Shown here piece by piece: positions 8,584 through 17,613 of a DNA stretch of 64,000 bases. Under the pieces are notes generated by a model. The model ran no database searches, was not told the DNA's origin, and saw only the letters and a program-made list of their open reading frames with translations. The stretch's first letter is position 1. The number at the start of each line of letters is the position of its first letter. Both the position numbers and the translations under genes were made by a program. The DNA is from Qipengyuania sp. YIM B01966 (GTDB taxonomy: Bacteria > Pseudomonadota > Alphaproteobacteria > Sphingomonadales > Sphingomonadaceae), in assembly GCF_016461955.1 (NCBI RefSeq), contig NZ_JADMNM010000010.1:1-64000 (forward strand), written 5' to 3'.

Positions 8584-9221
8584 TGCGCGGTTCGATCGCC
8601 CTGCTGATCGGCTGTGCAGCCTTGGCCGCGTGTGACCGCGCGGCCACGCCGGTTGCGCCCGCGCCCGCCGAAACCGCACCCTCGCCCACCGCGCCCGCAC
8701 CTGCCGCAACGCCGACACCCGTCACCGCGCCGACCGCCGGCCCCGCGCCTTCGCCGGCGCCCGATCCAGCGGATGCCCCAACCCCGGCGGCGGACGCACC
8801 GAGCGCCGAGACACGCACCTGCCGCGAGGCCACCGCCGATTATGGCGCCGCGATCGCCGCGCGCGATTTCGCTGCCGCCGCCGCGAGCTGGTCGCAGCGC
8901 AGCAAGATGACGCCCACCAGCCTGGCAGCCGCCTATCGCCCCTATCTGCGCCCGCGCCTCGGCATTGGCGCGGCGCAGGAAGAGGGCGCTGCCGGATCGG
9001 TCTATTGCACGGTCGAGGTTACCGTGAGCGACCGTGCCGGTGATGGCGAAACGCGCTCGGGCTCGCTCACCTGGCGGCGGATCAACGATGTGCCCGGCGC
9101 GCGCGAATGGCAACTGCGCTGGCATCTGACCGGTTCGTCGCTCAATCTGGTGCCAACCCCCGAACCGTCCGCGGCAGAACCTGCCGGCGAAGGCGAAACC
9201 GCCAGCGATCCCGCCGAATAA
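8580..9221 (+). CDS. Hypothetical lipoprotein with Pro/Ala-rich linker
   Basis: A 213-residue protein overlapping argB by 4 bases. A signal peptide with lipobox AALAAC puts the lipid-modified Cys at about residue 19. Residues 20-75 are an almost pure Pro/Ala/Thr linker, as in periplasm-spanning lipoproteins. The folded part (about 80-190) contains two Cys residues ([19 protein letters not shown]) that could pair. A second disordered acidic tail follows. No recognisable family. Confidence 0.72.
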   Translation: MMRGSIALLIGCAALAACDRAATPVAPAPAETAPSPTAPAPAATPTPVTAPTAGPAPSPAPDPADAPTPAADAPSAETRTCREATADYGAAIAARDFAAAAASWSQRSKMTPTSLAAAYRPYLRPRLGIGAAQEEGAAGSVYCTVEVTVSDRAGDGETRSGSLTWRRINDVPGAREWQLRWHLTGSSLNLVPTPEPSAAEPAGEGETASDPAE

Positions 9222-9307
9222 GCGGGCTGTTAAGCCGCCGCGCGATCTTGTAGAGCCGCCTTGACCGGCCCGCCACCATCCGCGCGGGGCATAAGACAGG
9301 CTGACCC

Positions 9308-9601
9308 GTGCTGCTGCAAACGCTGATCCAGATCGTCGACTTGCTGACCAATGTGCTGGTCATGCTGCTGATCGTCCAGATGGTGATCGGGCTGCTGCTG
9401 GCATTCAACGCCATCAGCGGCCGCAATGAATTCATGATGACCCTCTATAACGCGATCAATTCGCTGCTCGATCCGGTGCTGGCCCCGATCCGGCGGCTGA
9501 TGCCGCGCACCGGCGCGCTCGATTTCTCGCCGCTGGTGCTGATCATCGGCTTGCAGATCGTGATGATCGTGCTGCGCAATCTCGCTTATTCGCTGGCATG
9601 A
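9308..9601 (+). CDS. YggT family membrane protein
   Basis: A 97-residue protein with two hydrophobic helices (about 2-33 and 75-96) and the YggT signature [16 protein letters not shown] before [12 protein letters not shown]. YggT proteins are small inner-membrane proteins implicated in osmotic protection or cell-envelope organisation; the exact role is unclear. GTG at 9308 is the start, and the stop overlaps the folD ATG by 4 bases. Pairing of yggT with folD and argB is common in alphaproteobacteria. Confidence 0.9.
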   Translation: MLLQTLIQIVDLLTNVLVMLLIVQMVIGLLLAFNAISGRNEFMMTLYNAINSLLDPVLAPIRRLMPRTGALDFSPLVLIIGLQIVMIVLRNLAYSLA

Positions 9602-10494
9602 GCGCGGCGGTCATCGACGGCAAGGCCTTCGCTGCAGGTCTGCGCCAGCGCGTCGGCGTGGCGGCCGCAGCCTTTGCCGCCCAGGCCGGGCGCAAGGCGG
9701 GGCTCGCCGTGGTGCTGGTGGGCGAAGACCCGGCAAGCGCGGTCTATGTCCGCGCCAAGGGCAAGGCGACACTTGAGGCCGGCATGGCCAGTTTCGAACA
9801 TCGCCTGCCCGCCGCCACCAGCGAAGCCGAGCTGCTGGCGCTGATTGCCCAGCTCAACGCCGATCCGGCGGTGGACGGCATCCTCGTCCAGCTCCCCTTG
9901 CCCGCCGGGATCGACGAGCAGGCAGTGATCGCCGCGATTGCGCCGGACAAGGACGTGGACGGGTTCCATATCGACAATGCCGGCCGGCTGGCCGTGGGAC
10001 AGGAGGGGTTTGTCCCCTGCACCCCGCTCGGCTGCCTGATGCTGCTGCAGGATGCTCTGGGCGATCTTTCGGGCAAGGAAGCGGTGGTGATCGGCCGCTC
10101 CAACATTGTCGGCAAGCCGATGGCGCAATTGCTGCTGAACGCCAATGCTACCGTCACCATCGCGCATAGCCGCACGGCCGATCTGCCGGCGGTGGTGCGC
10201 CGCGCGGATATCGTGGTCGCCGCAGTCGGCCGGCCGGAGATGATCCGCGGCGACTGGCTGAAACCGGGCGCGGTGGTGATCGATGTCGGCATCAACCGCC
10301 TGGCGCCCACCGATGATGCGCCCAAGGGGCGGCTGGTGGGCGATGTCGCCTATGACGAGGCAGCCGGGGTGGCAGCGGCCATCACCCCGGTCCCCGGCGG
10401 GGTCGGGCCTATGACCATCGCGGTGCTCTTGCGCAACACGCTGGTCGCCGCCTATCGCCATGCAGGGCTGCAAATGGAGGGCGATGCGCTGTGA
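9598..10494 (+). CDS. folD: Bifunctional methylene-tetrahydrofolate dehydrogenase / methenyl-tetrahydrofolate cyclohydrolase
   Basis: A 298-residue FolD. It interconverts 5,10-methylene-, methenyl- and 10-formyl-THF for one-carbon supply. Visible signatures: [17 protein letters not shown] with the catalytic Lys (YVxxK), [26 protein letters not shown], the NADP motif [16 protein letters not shown] and [17 protein letters not shown]. It overlaps YggT by 4 bases and the next lipoprotein gene by 4 bases. Confidence 0.97.
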   Translation: MSAAVIDGKAFAAGLRQRVGVAAAAFAAQAGRKAGLAVVLVGEDPASAVYVRAKGKATLEAGMASFEHRLPAATSEAELLALIAQLNADPAVDGILVQLPLPAGIDEQAVIAAIAPDKDVDGFHIDNAGRLAVGQEGFVPCTPLGCLMLLQDALGDLSGKEAVVIGRSNIVGKPMAQLLLNANATVTIAHSRTADLPAVVRRADIVVAAVGRPEMIRGDWLKPGAVVIDVGINRLAPTDDAPKGRLVGDVAYDEAAGVAAAITPVPGGVGPMTIAVLLRNTLVAAYRHAGLQMEGDAL

Positions 10495-11207
10495 GGATCT
10501 GGCCGAAACTTGCCGCCACCGCTGCGCTCATCGCCGCGACCGCCGCCTGCGTAGAGGGGCCGCTGCCCAATCACGGCCCCTTGCGCCCCTCGGCCAACCC
10601 CAGCGCGGTGATCGCGGCCGAGCTCGCCTTTGCCCGCGCGGCGCGCGAACGCGGCACCTGGACCGCGTTCCGCGAATACGCCACGCCCGATGCGCTGTGG
10701 CCCAATCCGGGCCTCGTCAACGTCCACCGCTCGCTCGCCGGCTGGGCCGATCCGGCGCAGCCGATCATCTGGAGCCCGACCCGCGTGTGGTCGAGCTGTG
10801 ACGGATCGTTCGCCGCCAGCACCGGCTGGGCCGACCATCCCGATGGCAGCAAGGGCGAATTCCTCACCATCTGGCAGCGCCAGCGCGATGGCTCCTATCG
10901 CTGGGTGCTCGACCAGGCGCTGTCCGAACGGCCCGGCGCACAGCGGCCCGAAATGGCCAGCGGCATCGTCGCCGACTGCCCGGCAGCGCGCCAGTTCCGC
11001 CAGAAGGTGCGCCGGGGTGAGGCCTGGGGCAGCGGCGAATCCGACGATGGCACGCTGACCTGGGAAACCCGCATCGCCGCCGACTGTTCGCGCACCGTGC
11101 GGGTCGCCATCGCCCGCGCAGGCGGCCGCGAAACCGTGCTCGCCCGCCGCGAACCGGCCCCGCCCGCCCGTGCCGGCGGCACCGCGCCGAGCTGCACGCC
11201 GGCCTGA
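10491..11207 (+). CDS. Hypothetical lipoprotein, possible NTF2-like fold
   Basis: A 238-residue protein. It starts at a GTG at 10491 overlapping the folD stop. Residues 1-20 are a lipoprotein-type signal with AATAAC. The region [27 protein letters not shown] resembles the first helix of SnoaL/NTF2-like domains, and later [15 protein letters not shown] fits the strand pattern of that fold. No catalytic residues can be assigned. Cys residues at SCDGS, ADCPAA, AADCSRT and SCTPA suggest disulfides in the periplasm. Confidence 0.7.
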   Translation: MRIWPKLAATAALIAATAACVEGPLPNHGPLRPSANPSAVIAAELAFARAARERGTWTAFREYATPDALWPNPGLVNVHRSLAGWADPAQPIIWSPTRVWSSCDGSFAASTGWADHPDGSKGEFLTIWQRQRDGSYRWVLDQALSERPGAQRPEMASGIVADCPAARQFRQKVRRGEAWGSGESDDGTLTWETRIAADCSRTVRVAIARAGGRETVLARREPAPPARAGGTAPSCTPA

Positions 11208-11218
11208 GGCAGCGCGCG

Positions 11219-11842
11219 GTGTTCGAAATCTTTGTCTCGGCGTTCATCACGCTGTTCGTGGTGATCGACCCGCCCGGCTGCGCGCCGATCTATGCCGGGC
11301 TGACCAAGGGCGCCAGCCGCGCGCAGGCGACCGCCATGGCGCTGCGGGCGACCTTCATCGCCGCGATCATCCTGCTGATCTTCGCTTTGTTCGGGCAGGA
11401 ATTGCTCGCCGCGCTCCATATCGAACTGGACGCCTTTCGCATCGCCGGCGGACTGATGCTGTTCTTTATCGCGTTCGACATGGTGTTCGAAAAGCGCACT
11501 CAGCGGCGCGAGGAACGGGCCGAGAAAGTCGCCGCCACGCCCGAGATCGAGGATGTCTCGGTGTTCCCGATGGCCATGCCGATGCTCGCCGGGCCGGGCG
11601 CGATCGCGGCAATCATGCTGCTGATGAACGAAGCGGGCGACTGGAACATGCGCGGCGTGGTGCTGGCGGCGCTGGGCGCGGTGCTGCTGATCACCGCCGC
11701 CGCCCTGGTCGCCGCCGGCCCCCTGATCCGCATCCTCGGCGACCGCGTCGAAGCGGTCATCACCCGCCTGCTCGGCGTCCTGCTCGCCGCGCTCGCCGCA
11801 CAATATGTGATCGACGGGTTGCGGGGCAGCTTCGGGGTTTGA
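11219..11842 (+). CDS. MarC family integral membrane protein
   Basis: A 207-residue protein with six membrane helices. It starts FVSAFITLFVVIDPPGCAPIY, the MarC N-terminal motif, and has FRIAGGLMLFFIAFDMVF and MAMPMLAGPGAIAAIMLL, also typical. The family (UPF0056) has no established transport substrate; the old link to multiple antibiotic resistance was not supported. GTG at 11219 is the start, 11 bases after the preceding gene. It is the last gene of the argB-folD run; an island with different base use begins directly after it. Confidence 0.9.
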   Translation: MFEIFVSAFITLFVVIDPPGCAPIYAGLTKGASRAQATAMALRATFIAAIILLIFALFGQELLAALHIELDAFRIAGGLMLFFIAFDMVFEKRTQRREERAEKVAATPEIEDVSVFPMAMPMLAGPGAIAAIMLLMNEAGDWNMRGVVLAALGAVLLITAAALVAAGPLIRILGDRVEAVITRLLGVLLAALAAQYVIDGLRGSFGV

Positions 11843-11916
11843 GGGGGCGTGCGGGGTGTCGGCGTGCGACCCGATTGCTGACGAAGCGAAACTGCGAGTT
11901 AGACTTAAGAGCAGAC

Positions 11917-13317
11917 ATGGCACGCGATAGGCTTGGAAAGGAAACGGACTATGTCTGCTGCGAGCAGGTGACAGGCCGTGCCGTCCAGGGCGAGCTTCGC
12001 CTCTCTGACGATCGGATCGAAGTGCGGTTGGTCTCCTTCGATGACTTTTTCTTCATCGACAGGGACACTGAGCATCTCCCGCTCCGGCTCGAAGACAATA
12101 GTTATACGACGATGCACAATGCCTTTTTTGGTGGGCCGGGAAGCTGCTCATCGAGAACGGAGACGACCCACAACCAAACCATCTCTACGAGCACTCTCAT
12201 ACACGGCCCGGACGAATGGAAACCCGACGATCCCATCCGGCATGTCACCTTTGAGTTGCCGCGCGTGAAGGCGTTTCTCCGCTACGACCCGAAGATCAAG
12301 GAGCTGGAGTCCAATTCACCTCGGAGCGAGATCGACACTTACGCTTTCGCGGTCGAGCTCCCCGGACTGACCGTCCGGCTGGGCTATCGCAGCACCGTTT
12401 CCATGGCCTCCGAGCGGGTGCGCGTGGAAGCGCCCGTGTTTGTCATCGATTTTGCTCAGCCGCGTTCGATCAAGACCTATCTCGAAGACGTTCAAACCAT
12501 TGTACGGTTCGTTTCGTCGGCGCTTGGCATCACAATGCACCCCGAAGACATACGCATCCGGCGCGTTTCCGATGAAGAGATGCGCTCAAGCGTCGAGACG
12601 GGTGACTTTCTTGGCGACCATTCGGTCACAGAAATGTGGTTCAGAAAATCGCACCAGGACGACGGGGAAGCGTGCTCTTATCGCGCCTTCGCTGGCCTTT
12701 TCGATGAAGAAGAGATGCGTGCGTTCTGCGCCTGCCTTCGCCTCTGGATTGAACGCGATCCGGAATGGGCGCGGTCCAATGCTTTGATGATCGAATGTCT
12801 TCGTCTGCAACGAGAGATCAGCGCAGAACGGATGCTGGCCGCCTGCAAATGGCTTGAGGAAGTTCCAACAGCCAAAGCCGTTCGCGTGACCGATGACAGG
12901 ATCATCAAAACAATTGCGGATGCGGCGTTACAAGCAGCTGATGAACTTGGCCAAGATCGGTTGAAGGCTCGCATTCCGCAGGCCCTCGAACGGTTGACGC
13001 TTGAATCACATCGGGAACGCTTTGAACGGCTCATTGCAAGAGTTGCAGACAGGTTTGGCCCACGCGTGGTCCATAAAGATATGCCGGACCACCTCATCGC
13101 GGCTATTCGCGACTTTCGAGGAAAGGTCGCTCATGGCCACTATGAGCCCAAAGACGATGCTGAGAGCGAGTCCTTCGCCCGTTCAATCTTTGCCGTTGAG
13201 GCGCTTTGCCTTTTGCTGACATGCTTCGATATGCCGATGACAAAAGACGGCCTCGACCGGATAAAGCACCACCCGCTCGTTGAGCATTACCGCCTTTTCA
13301 CCGTTAAGTGGGCCTAA
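11917..13317 (+). CDS. ApeA-like HEPN protein, putative abortive-infection defence
   Basis: A 466-residue single-gene candidate defence protein. The first ~200 residues (GRAVQGELRLSDDRIEVRLV, LRLEDNSYTTMHNAFFGG) look like the beta-rich ApeA N-terminal domain, thought to sense infection. The C-terminal ~150 residues are helical with R401-G-K-V-A-H406, the R-x4-H catalytic motif of Apea-like HEPN RNases, followed by a helix AVEALCLLLTCFDM. HEPN toxins of this kind cleave tRNA or other RNA and stop growth. The start at 11917 follows AAGAGCAGAC; the open frame back to 11170 runs through marC and is rejected. Base use is clearly less GC-rich than neighbours (for example AAAACAATTGCGGATGC), suggesting horizontal gain. 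No partner gene is visible. Confidence 0.72.
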   Translation: MARDRLGKETDYVCCEQVTGRAVQGELRLSDDRIEVRLVSFDDFFFIDRDTEHLPLRLEDNSYTTMHNAFFGGPGSCSSRTETTHNQTISTSTLIHGPDEWKPDDPIRHVTFELPRVKAFLRYDPKIKELESNSPRSEIDTYAFAVELPGLTVRLGYRSTVSMASERVRVEAPVFVIDFAQPRSIKTYLEDVQTIVRFVSSALGITMHPEDIRIRRVSDEEMRSSVETGDFLGDHSVTEMWFRKSHQDDGEACSYRAFAGLFDEEEMRAFCACLRLWIERDPEWARSNALMIECLRLQREISAERMLAACKWLEEVPTAKAVRVTDDRIIKTIADAALQAADELGQDRLKARIPQALERLTLESHRERFERLIARVADRFGPRVVHKDMPDHLIAAIRDFRGKVAHGHYEPKDDAESESFARSIFAVEALCLLLTCFDMPMTKDGLDRIKHHPLVEHYRLFTVKWA

Positions 13318-13518
13318 TCTTTCCAATCGGTCGGCGGCGTGTGGCAATTGGAGCCGCTGGACAAACAAGAACAGTTCGATTGTCCTGAGCCTTCTGCGAT
13401 TCCCTTGAGAGCAGTTAGGTCGCATTTGGCTCAACCTTCGACGTTGATGAAAGGTCCGGCTCGTCGATTTACATCCGAGGGCCGACAGTCAGTTAACCAC
13501 CCCACGTCGGTCATTCAT

Positions 13519-13549
13519 AATCAGACGCGCAGCGCCTGAAATCAGACGC
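13519..13549. repeat. Short direct repeat at the end of the HEPN island
   Basis: AATCAGACGC occurs at 13519-13528 and again at 13540-13549, a 21-base period. It lies in the 235-base non-coding stretch (13318-13552) between the HEPN gene and the LON-domain gene, which has mixed, lower-GC sequence and no gene I can support. It may be a trace of the insertion event, or chance. Confidence 0.3.
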
Positions 13550-13552
13550 ACC

Positions 13553-14164
13553 CTACTGCAGCGTCACCCGGTCCTCGTCGCTGTTCCGCAGGCCGTAGAA
13601 TTGCATCAGCTGGATCAGCAATTCGCAGCGTTCGCCCAGCGTACCCGCTTCGAGCAGCGCCTGTTTCGAGGCCGGGTCGAACGGGGCAATTTGCGAGACG
13701 CCGTTGATCAGCGTCTCATCGTCCAGCCGGGCAACCGAATCCCAATCGACGCTGTAGCCCTGGGCATCGGCGAAGGCGCGGGCTTCCTGTTCGAAGCCGG
13801 CGCGTTCGACCGCGCTCAGCACCTCGCCCGCCGGCTCGTCGAGCACCTCGCCTTCCACCTGGCGGAACGGGGTCGCCACCTCCAGTTCGCGCAGCAGGCG
13901 GAAGCGCGCCTCGCCCTCGAGCACGAGGTTGAAGCCGCCATCCTCGAGCGCCTCGACCTCGCCGATGCGCCCGATGCAACCGATCGTGAACAGCTCCGCC
14001 CCCTCGGCCGCGCGCTGCGGCTGGATCATCGCGATGCGCCGATCGCGGGCCAGCGCATCGGACACCAGCGCGCGGTAACGCGGCTCGAAAATGTGCAGCG
14101 GCAATTGCATCCCGGGAAACAGGATCGCGCCCGACAGCGGGAAGATCGACAGGCGCCGCGCCAT
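13553..14164 (-). CDS. LON N-terminal (substrate-binding) domain protein
   Basis: A protein of about 203 residues made only of the Lon protease N-terminal domain: LSIFPLSGAILFPGMQLPLHIFEPRYRAL, interrupted after PLPLHIFEPRY by a helical part, with IGCIGRIGEVEALEDG and ARFRLLRELE. It has no AAA+ or protease domain, so it is a stand-alone PUA-like domain, as found in many alphaproteobacteria next to a thioredoxin-TPR gene. The start at 14164 is chosen because it gives MARRLSIFPLSG and follows the cnoX stop closely. Role unknown; a protein quality-control link is suggested by its neighbour. Confidence 0.88.
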   Translation of the reverse strand: MARRLSIFPLSGAILFPGMQLPLHIFEPRYRALVSDALARDRRIAMIQPQRAAEGAELFTIGCIGRIGEVEALEDGGFNLVLEGEARFRLLRELEVATPFRQVEGEVLDEPAGEVLSAVERAGFEQEARAFADAQGYSVDWDSVARLDDETLINGVSQIAPFDPASKQALLEAGTLGERCELLIQLMQFYGLRNSDEDRVTLQ

Positions 14165-14175
14165 TGCGAAGCCCG

Positions 14176-15090
14176 TCAGCCGAACAGCACGCGCGACAGG
14201 CAGCGGCGGGTGGCGACCGTCCATGGATCTTCAAGGCCGACCGATTCGAACATCTGCAGCAGCCGGGCGCGCGCGGCGCCCTCGTTCCATTCGCGGTCGC
14301 TGGCGATCATCCGCAGCAGCACCTCGGCCGCCTCGTCCCGCTCGCCGGCGGCAAAGGCGGCCTGCGCGAAGGCGAACTGCCGGTCCATATCGGCCGGCGC
14401 CTCGGCCGCGGCGGCTCGCAGCACCTGCAACTCGCTGTCATCGACGCGTTCCGCGGCAAGCTCGAGCGCGGCGAGCGCCTGCCGCACCGGCGCGCTCTCG
14501 GCAATCTCGGGCGGCAGCGCGCCCGCCACAGCGCGCGCCTCGTCCGCCTGGCCCCCAGCGACCAGCGCGCGGATCAGCCCGCCCTGCGCGGCGGCATCGT
14601 GCGGCGCCATCTCGACCACCTGGCGGAAAATGCCCGCGGCCCGCTCGGCCTCGCCCGCGGCCAGCACCTCTTCGCCCATGGCGATGAACTGGCCGACATC
14701 GGGCGCGACCGCATCGCCCGCCGCGCCATCGATCGGCAATTGGGCGAGCAACTGGTCGAGCGTCTGCTTCAGCTGCGATTCGCTGCGCGCATTGGTCAGG
14801 TCGGCGACCGGCTGGCCCTGGAACATCGCATAGACCGTGGGGATCGAGCGGACCTGGAACTGTGCGGCGATAAACTGTTCCTCGTCGACATTGATCTTGG
14901 CCAGCACCACGCCCTTATCGGCATAGTCGGCGGCGACCTTTTCCAGCACCGGGGTCAGCGCCTTGCACGGGCCGCACCATTCGGCCCAGAAATCGAGGAT
15001 TACGAGCTTGGTCATCGAGGGTTCGACCACCTCGGTGCGGAACCGGTCCACGGCCTTCTGCTCGTCGAGATTGAGGCCCATACTGGCCAT
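14176..15090 (-). CDS. cnoX: Thioredoxin-TPR chaperedoxin CnoX (YbbN)
   Basis: A 304-residue protein. Residues about 10-115 are a thioredoxin domain with ILDFWAEWCGPCKALTPVL, active-site C39-G-P-C42, and the cis-Pro region VRSIPTVYAMFQG. Residues about 150-300 are tetratricopeptide-like helices (YbbN type). CnoX holds and protects proteins from oxidative aggregation and passes them to GroEL/DnaK. E. coli CnoX has lost the CXXC, whereas this one keeps it, as reported for Caulobacter. The start at 15090 follows AGGAAGGATC; an upstream ATG at 15171 adds a basic stretch that does not fit. Confidence 0.92.
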   Translation of the reverse strand: MASMGLNLDEQKAVDRFRTEVVEPSMTKLVILDFWAEWCGPCKALTPVLEKVAADYADKGVVLAKINVDEEQFIAAQFQVRSIPTVYAMFQGQPVADLTNARSESQLKQTLDQLLAQLPIDGAAGDAVAPDVGQFIAMGEEVLAAGEAERAAGIFRQVVEMAPHDAAAQGGLIRALVAGGQADEARAVAGALPPEIAESAPVRQALAALELAAERVDDSELQVLRAAAAEAPADMDRQFAFAQAAFAAGERDEAAEVLLRMIASDREWNEGAARARLLQMFESVGLEDPWTVATRRCLSRVLFG

Positions 15091-15271
15091 GCGCTGATCC
15101 TTCCTGCGGCAAACTGTCGGCGCCAATGTGGGGCGGCGGGCGCGAAAGTGAAGCGTTAAATCGCCGGGCAATCATGGGGCCGCGCCGGCGGGCAATTTCC
15201 CCTTGCCGCCGTGGGGAACCGCTGCTAACCGCGCGCTTCCCACCGGGGCCAGCCGCCCCGTGACGCCGTGA

Positions 15272-15346
15272 GCGGGCGTAGCTCAGGGGTAGAGCACAAC
15301 CTTGCCAAGGTTGGGGTCGAGGGTTCGAATCCCTTCGCCCGCTCCA
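15272..15346 (+). tRNA. tRNA-Gly (anticodon GCC)
   Basis: A full cloverleaf can be drawn: acceptor GCGGGCG with CGCCCGC, D arm GCTCAGGGGTAGAGC, anticodon stem AACCT/AGGTT with loop TTGCCAA (anticodon GCC), T arm GAGGGTTCGAATCCCTT, discriminator T and encoded CCA at 15344-15346. It decodes GGC/GGT. It stands alone between cnoX (minus) and the TonB receptor (plus). Confidence 0.97.
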
Positions 15347-15362
15347 GTTTTCTTTCAGCATC

Positions 15363-15445
15363 GACATATCGCAGCGCGGGTCAGCCTGGCCGATAAGCGC
15401 TTGCGAGCAGCTGTAGCTTCGGCTAGCGGCACGATATGTCATATC
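15363..15445 (+). promoter_or_regulatory. Palindrome across the TonB-receptor start, with an upstream inverted copy
   Basis: GATATGTCATATC at 15433-15445 is a perfect 13-base palindrome that covers the ATG (15436) of the receptor gene. An inverted copy of its core, GACATATCG, lies at 15363-15371 directly after the tRNA-Gly. Two such half-matching sites flanking the promoter region fit an operator for a dimeric repressor; with a zinc-type receptor downstream, a Zur-like regulator is a guess. No good ribosome-binding site is visible before the ATG. Confidence 0.4.
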
Positions 15446-17583
15446 ATAGCACGCGCTTCACCCGTCCTGTCCGCCTGCTTGCTGGCGGCAGCCTTGCCGC
15501 GCTGGCGTTCGCCGCGTCGCCTGCGCTGGCGCAATCTGCCGCGCCGGCCGACGATCTGCATGACCGCCGCGTCGATACCGAAGGCGAGATCGTCGTTACC
15601 GCCACCGGGCTCGAGCAGCTCGACATCATCGCCGGCACCTCGGTGGTCGAAGCGGCCGAATTGCAGCGCGAGATGCACGGCCAGATCGGCGAGGTGCTGG
15701 CCAAGCAGCCGGGTGTGTCCGCCACCAGCTTTTCGCCGGGCGCCTCGCGCCCGGTGCTGCGCGGTTTTTCAGGCGAGCGGGTCAAGGTGCTGGTCGACGG
15801 GATCGGCGCGATCGATGCGTCCAACACCTCGGCCGACCACGCCGTCTCGATCGACCCGCTGACTGCCGAGCGGATCGAGGTGCTGCGCGGCCCGGCAGTG
15901 ATGCTCTATGGCGGGCAGGCGATTGGCGGGGCGATCAATGTGATCGACAAGCGTATCCCGCTGCGCCGGCTGAACGAGCCGGTTCATTTCGACCTCATCG
16001 CCGGGGCCGACAGCGCGGCTGACCTGCGGCAGGCAGGCGCCTCGGTCGATCTGCCGCTGGGCCGCCAGTTCGTCGTCCATCTCGATGGCGCGTGGCGCAA
16101 GACCGACGATCTCGCCATTGGCGGCAAGCTGCTGGCCCCAGCCTTGCGCGCCGAGGTGCTGGCCAACGCGGCCGAGGAACTGGCCGAGGGCCATGCGGAT
16201 GAAGCCGGCGAGCTGACCGAACTCGCCAATGCGCGCGGTACGCTGCCCAACAGCGCGACAGAGACTTGGAGCGCCAATGCCGGTTTCGCCTTCTTCGCCG
16301 GCGGCGGGTCGCTGGGCGCCTCCTTCGGCGTTTATGACACCGCCTATGGCATCCCGCTGCGCCCCGGTGCCGGCCATCATCACGAGGGCGGCGGCGAGGA
16401 AGAGCATGGCGAGGAAAATGTCACCATCGGCCTTCGGCAATATCGCGCCGATCTGCGCGGGGTGCTGCCGCTGGGCGATGGCTTGTTCCACCGCCTGAAA
16501 ACGCGCGTCGGCTTCTCCGATTACACGCACACCGAATTCGAAGGCGACGAGATCGGCACGGTGTTCGACGTCAAGGGGATCGAGGCGCGGGCCGAGCTTG
16601 AACAGAATGTCCGCGGCACATGGCGCGGCGCGAGCGGCATCCAGTATTACACCCGCGATTTTGCCGCCACCGGAGCCGAGGCGTTCATTGCCCCCAACGA
16701 CACGCGCCAGCTTTCACTGTTCACGCTGCAGGAAGTCGGCTTCGGCCCGTGGCAGCTCGAACTGGGTGGGCGCTGGGAACGGGCCGACATCCGCTCGGTG
16801 CCGACAGGCTTCGATCGTTCCTTCGACAGTGTGTCGGGCGCGGCCAGCCTTGCCTATCAGGTGCCCGGGGGCTTGCGGGTCGGGATCAGCGCCTCGCGCT
16901 CCGAACGCGCGCCGGCCGCCGAGGAGCTGCTGTCGAACGGCCCGCACATCGCCACCCAGGCATTCGAGGTCGGCGATCTCGGTCTCGATACCGAACGCGC
17001 GCTCGGCCTCGAAGGCTTCGTCCGCGGCAAGGCCGGGCCCGCGACGGTCAGCCTCGCATTGTTCCGCAACTGGTTTGCCGATTACATCTACCTCGCCGCC
17101 ACCGGCGCGGAAGAAGACGGGCTGCCGGTGTTCCAGTACCGCCAGGGCGATGCCGACTATTTGGGCGTCGAGGGCGAGGTGAGCCTGCCGCTGGGCCAGA
17201 TGGGCCCCATATCGCTGCTGGCCGATCTGCGCGGCGATTATGTCCGCGCCAGTCTCGCCGATGGTTCGCCCTTGCCGCGTATCCCGCCGCTGAGCCTGCT
17301 CGGCGCGCTCGAGGCGCAGAGCGAGGTGGTCGATGGACGGGTCGAAGTGCAATGGTTCGACGCGCAGAACCGCGTGGCCGAATACGAAACGCCGACCGAC
17401 GGGTTCACGCTGGTCAACGCCTCCCTGTCGTTCAAGCCGTGGCCCGGATCGAACAATCTGACGCTGGTGGCGGCGGTCGACAACATCTTCGACGTCGATG
17501 CCCGCCGGCACGCCAGCTTCACCAAGGATTTCGCCCCGCTCGCCGGGCGCAATTTCAGGATCAGCGCGCGCGCCAGCTTCTGA
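15436..17583 (+). CDS. znuD: TonB-dependent outer-membrane receptor, ZnuD-like (zinc)
   Basis: A 715-residue receptor. Residues 1-32 are a signal peptide ending ASPALAQ. A TonB-box-like EIVVTATG lies just after. The plug domain has VLAKQPGVSATSFSPG, SRPVLRGFSGERVKVLVDG and RIEVLRGPAVMLYGGQAIGGAIN. The barrel ends with the required terminal Phe (ISARASF). A His/Glu-rich extracellular loop, HHHEGGGEEEHGEEN at about residue 315, and the plug features fit ZnuD-type zinc receptors. A zinc role is inferred from that loop; heme or another metal remains possible. A possible operator overlaps its start. Confidence 0.85.
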   Translation: MSYHSTRFTRPVRLLAGGSLAALAFAASPALAQSAAPADDLHDRRVDTEGEIVVTATGLEQLDIIAGTSVVEAAELQREMHGQIGEVLAKQPGVSATSFSPGASRPVLRGFSGERVKVLVDGIGAIDASNTSADHAVSIDPLTAERIEVLRGPAVMLYGGQAIGGAINVIDKRIPLRRLNEPVHFDLIAGADSAADLRQAGASVDLPLGRQFVVHLDGAWRKTDDLAIGGKLLAPALRAEVLANAAEELAEGHADEAGELTELANARGTLPNSATETWSANAGFAFFAGGGSLGASFGVYDTAYGIPLRPGAGHHHEGGGEEEHGEENVTIGLRQYRADLRGVLPLGDGLFHRLKTRVGFSDYTHTEFEGDEIGTVFDVKGIEARAELEQNVRGTWRGASGIQYYTRDFAATGAEAFIAPNDTRQLSLFTLQEVGFGPWQLELGGRWERADIRSVPTGFDRSFDSVSGAASLAYQVPGGLRVGISASRSERAPAAEELLSNGPHIATQAFEVGDLGLDTERALGLEGFVRGKAGPATVSLALFRNWFADYIYLAATGAEEDGLPVFQYRQGDADYLGVEGEVSLPLGQMGPISLLADLRGDYVRASLADGSPLPRIPPLSLLGALEAQSEVVDGRVEVQWFDAQNRVAEYETPTDGFTLVNASLSFKPWPGSNNLTLVAAVDNIFDVDARRHASFTKDFAPLAGRNFRISARASF

Positions 17584-17613
17584 CGTACGGCTGGCCGCAG
17601 ATATGTGGGCGGG

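Noticed and set aside
11170-11916. Upstream extension of the HEPN reading frame
   Set aside because: The open frame continues back through the marC gene in another frame. The MarC protein is clearly real, so the HEPN gene is started at 11917.
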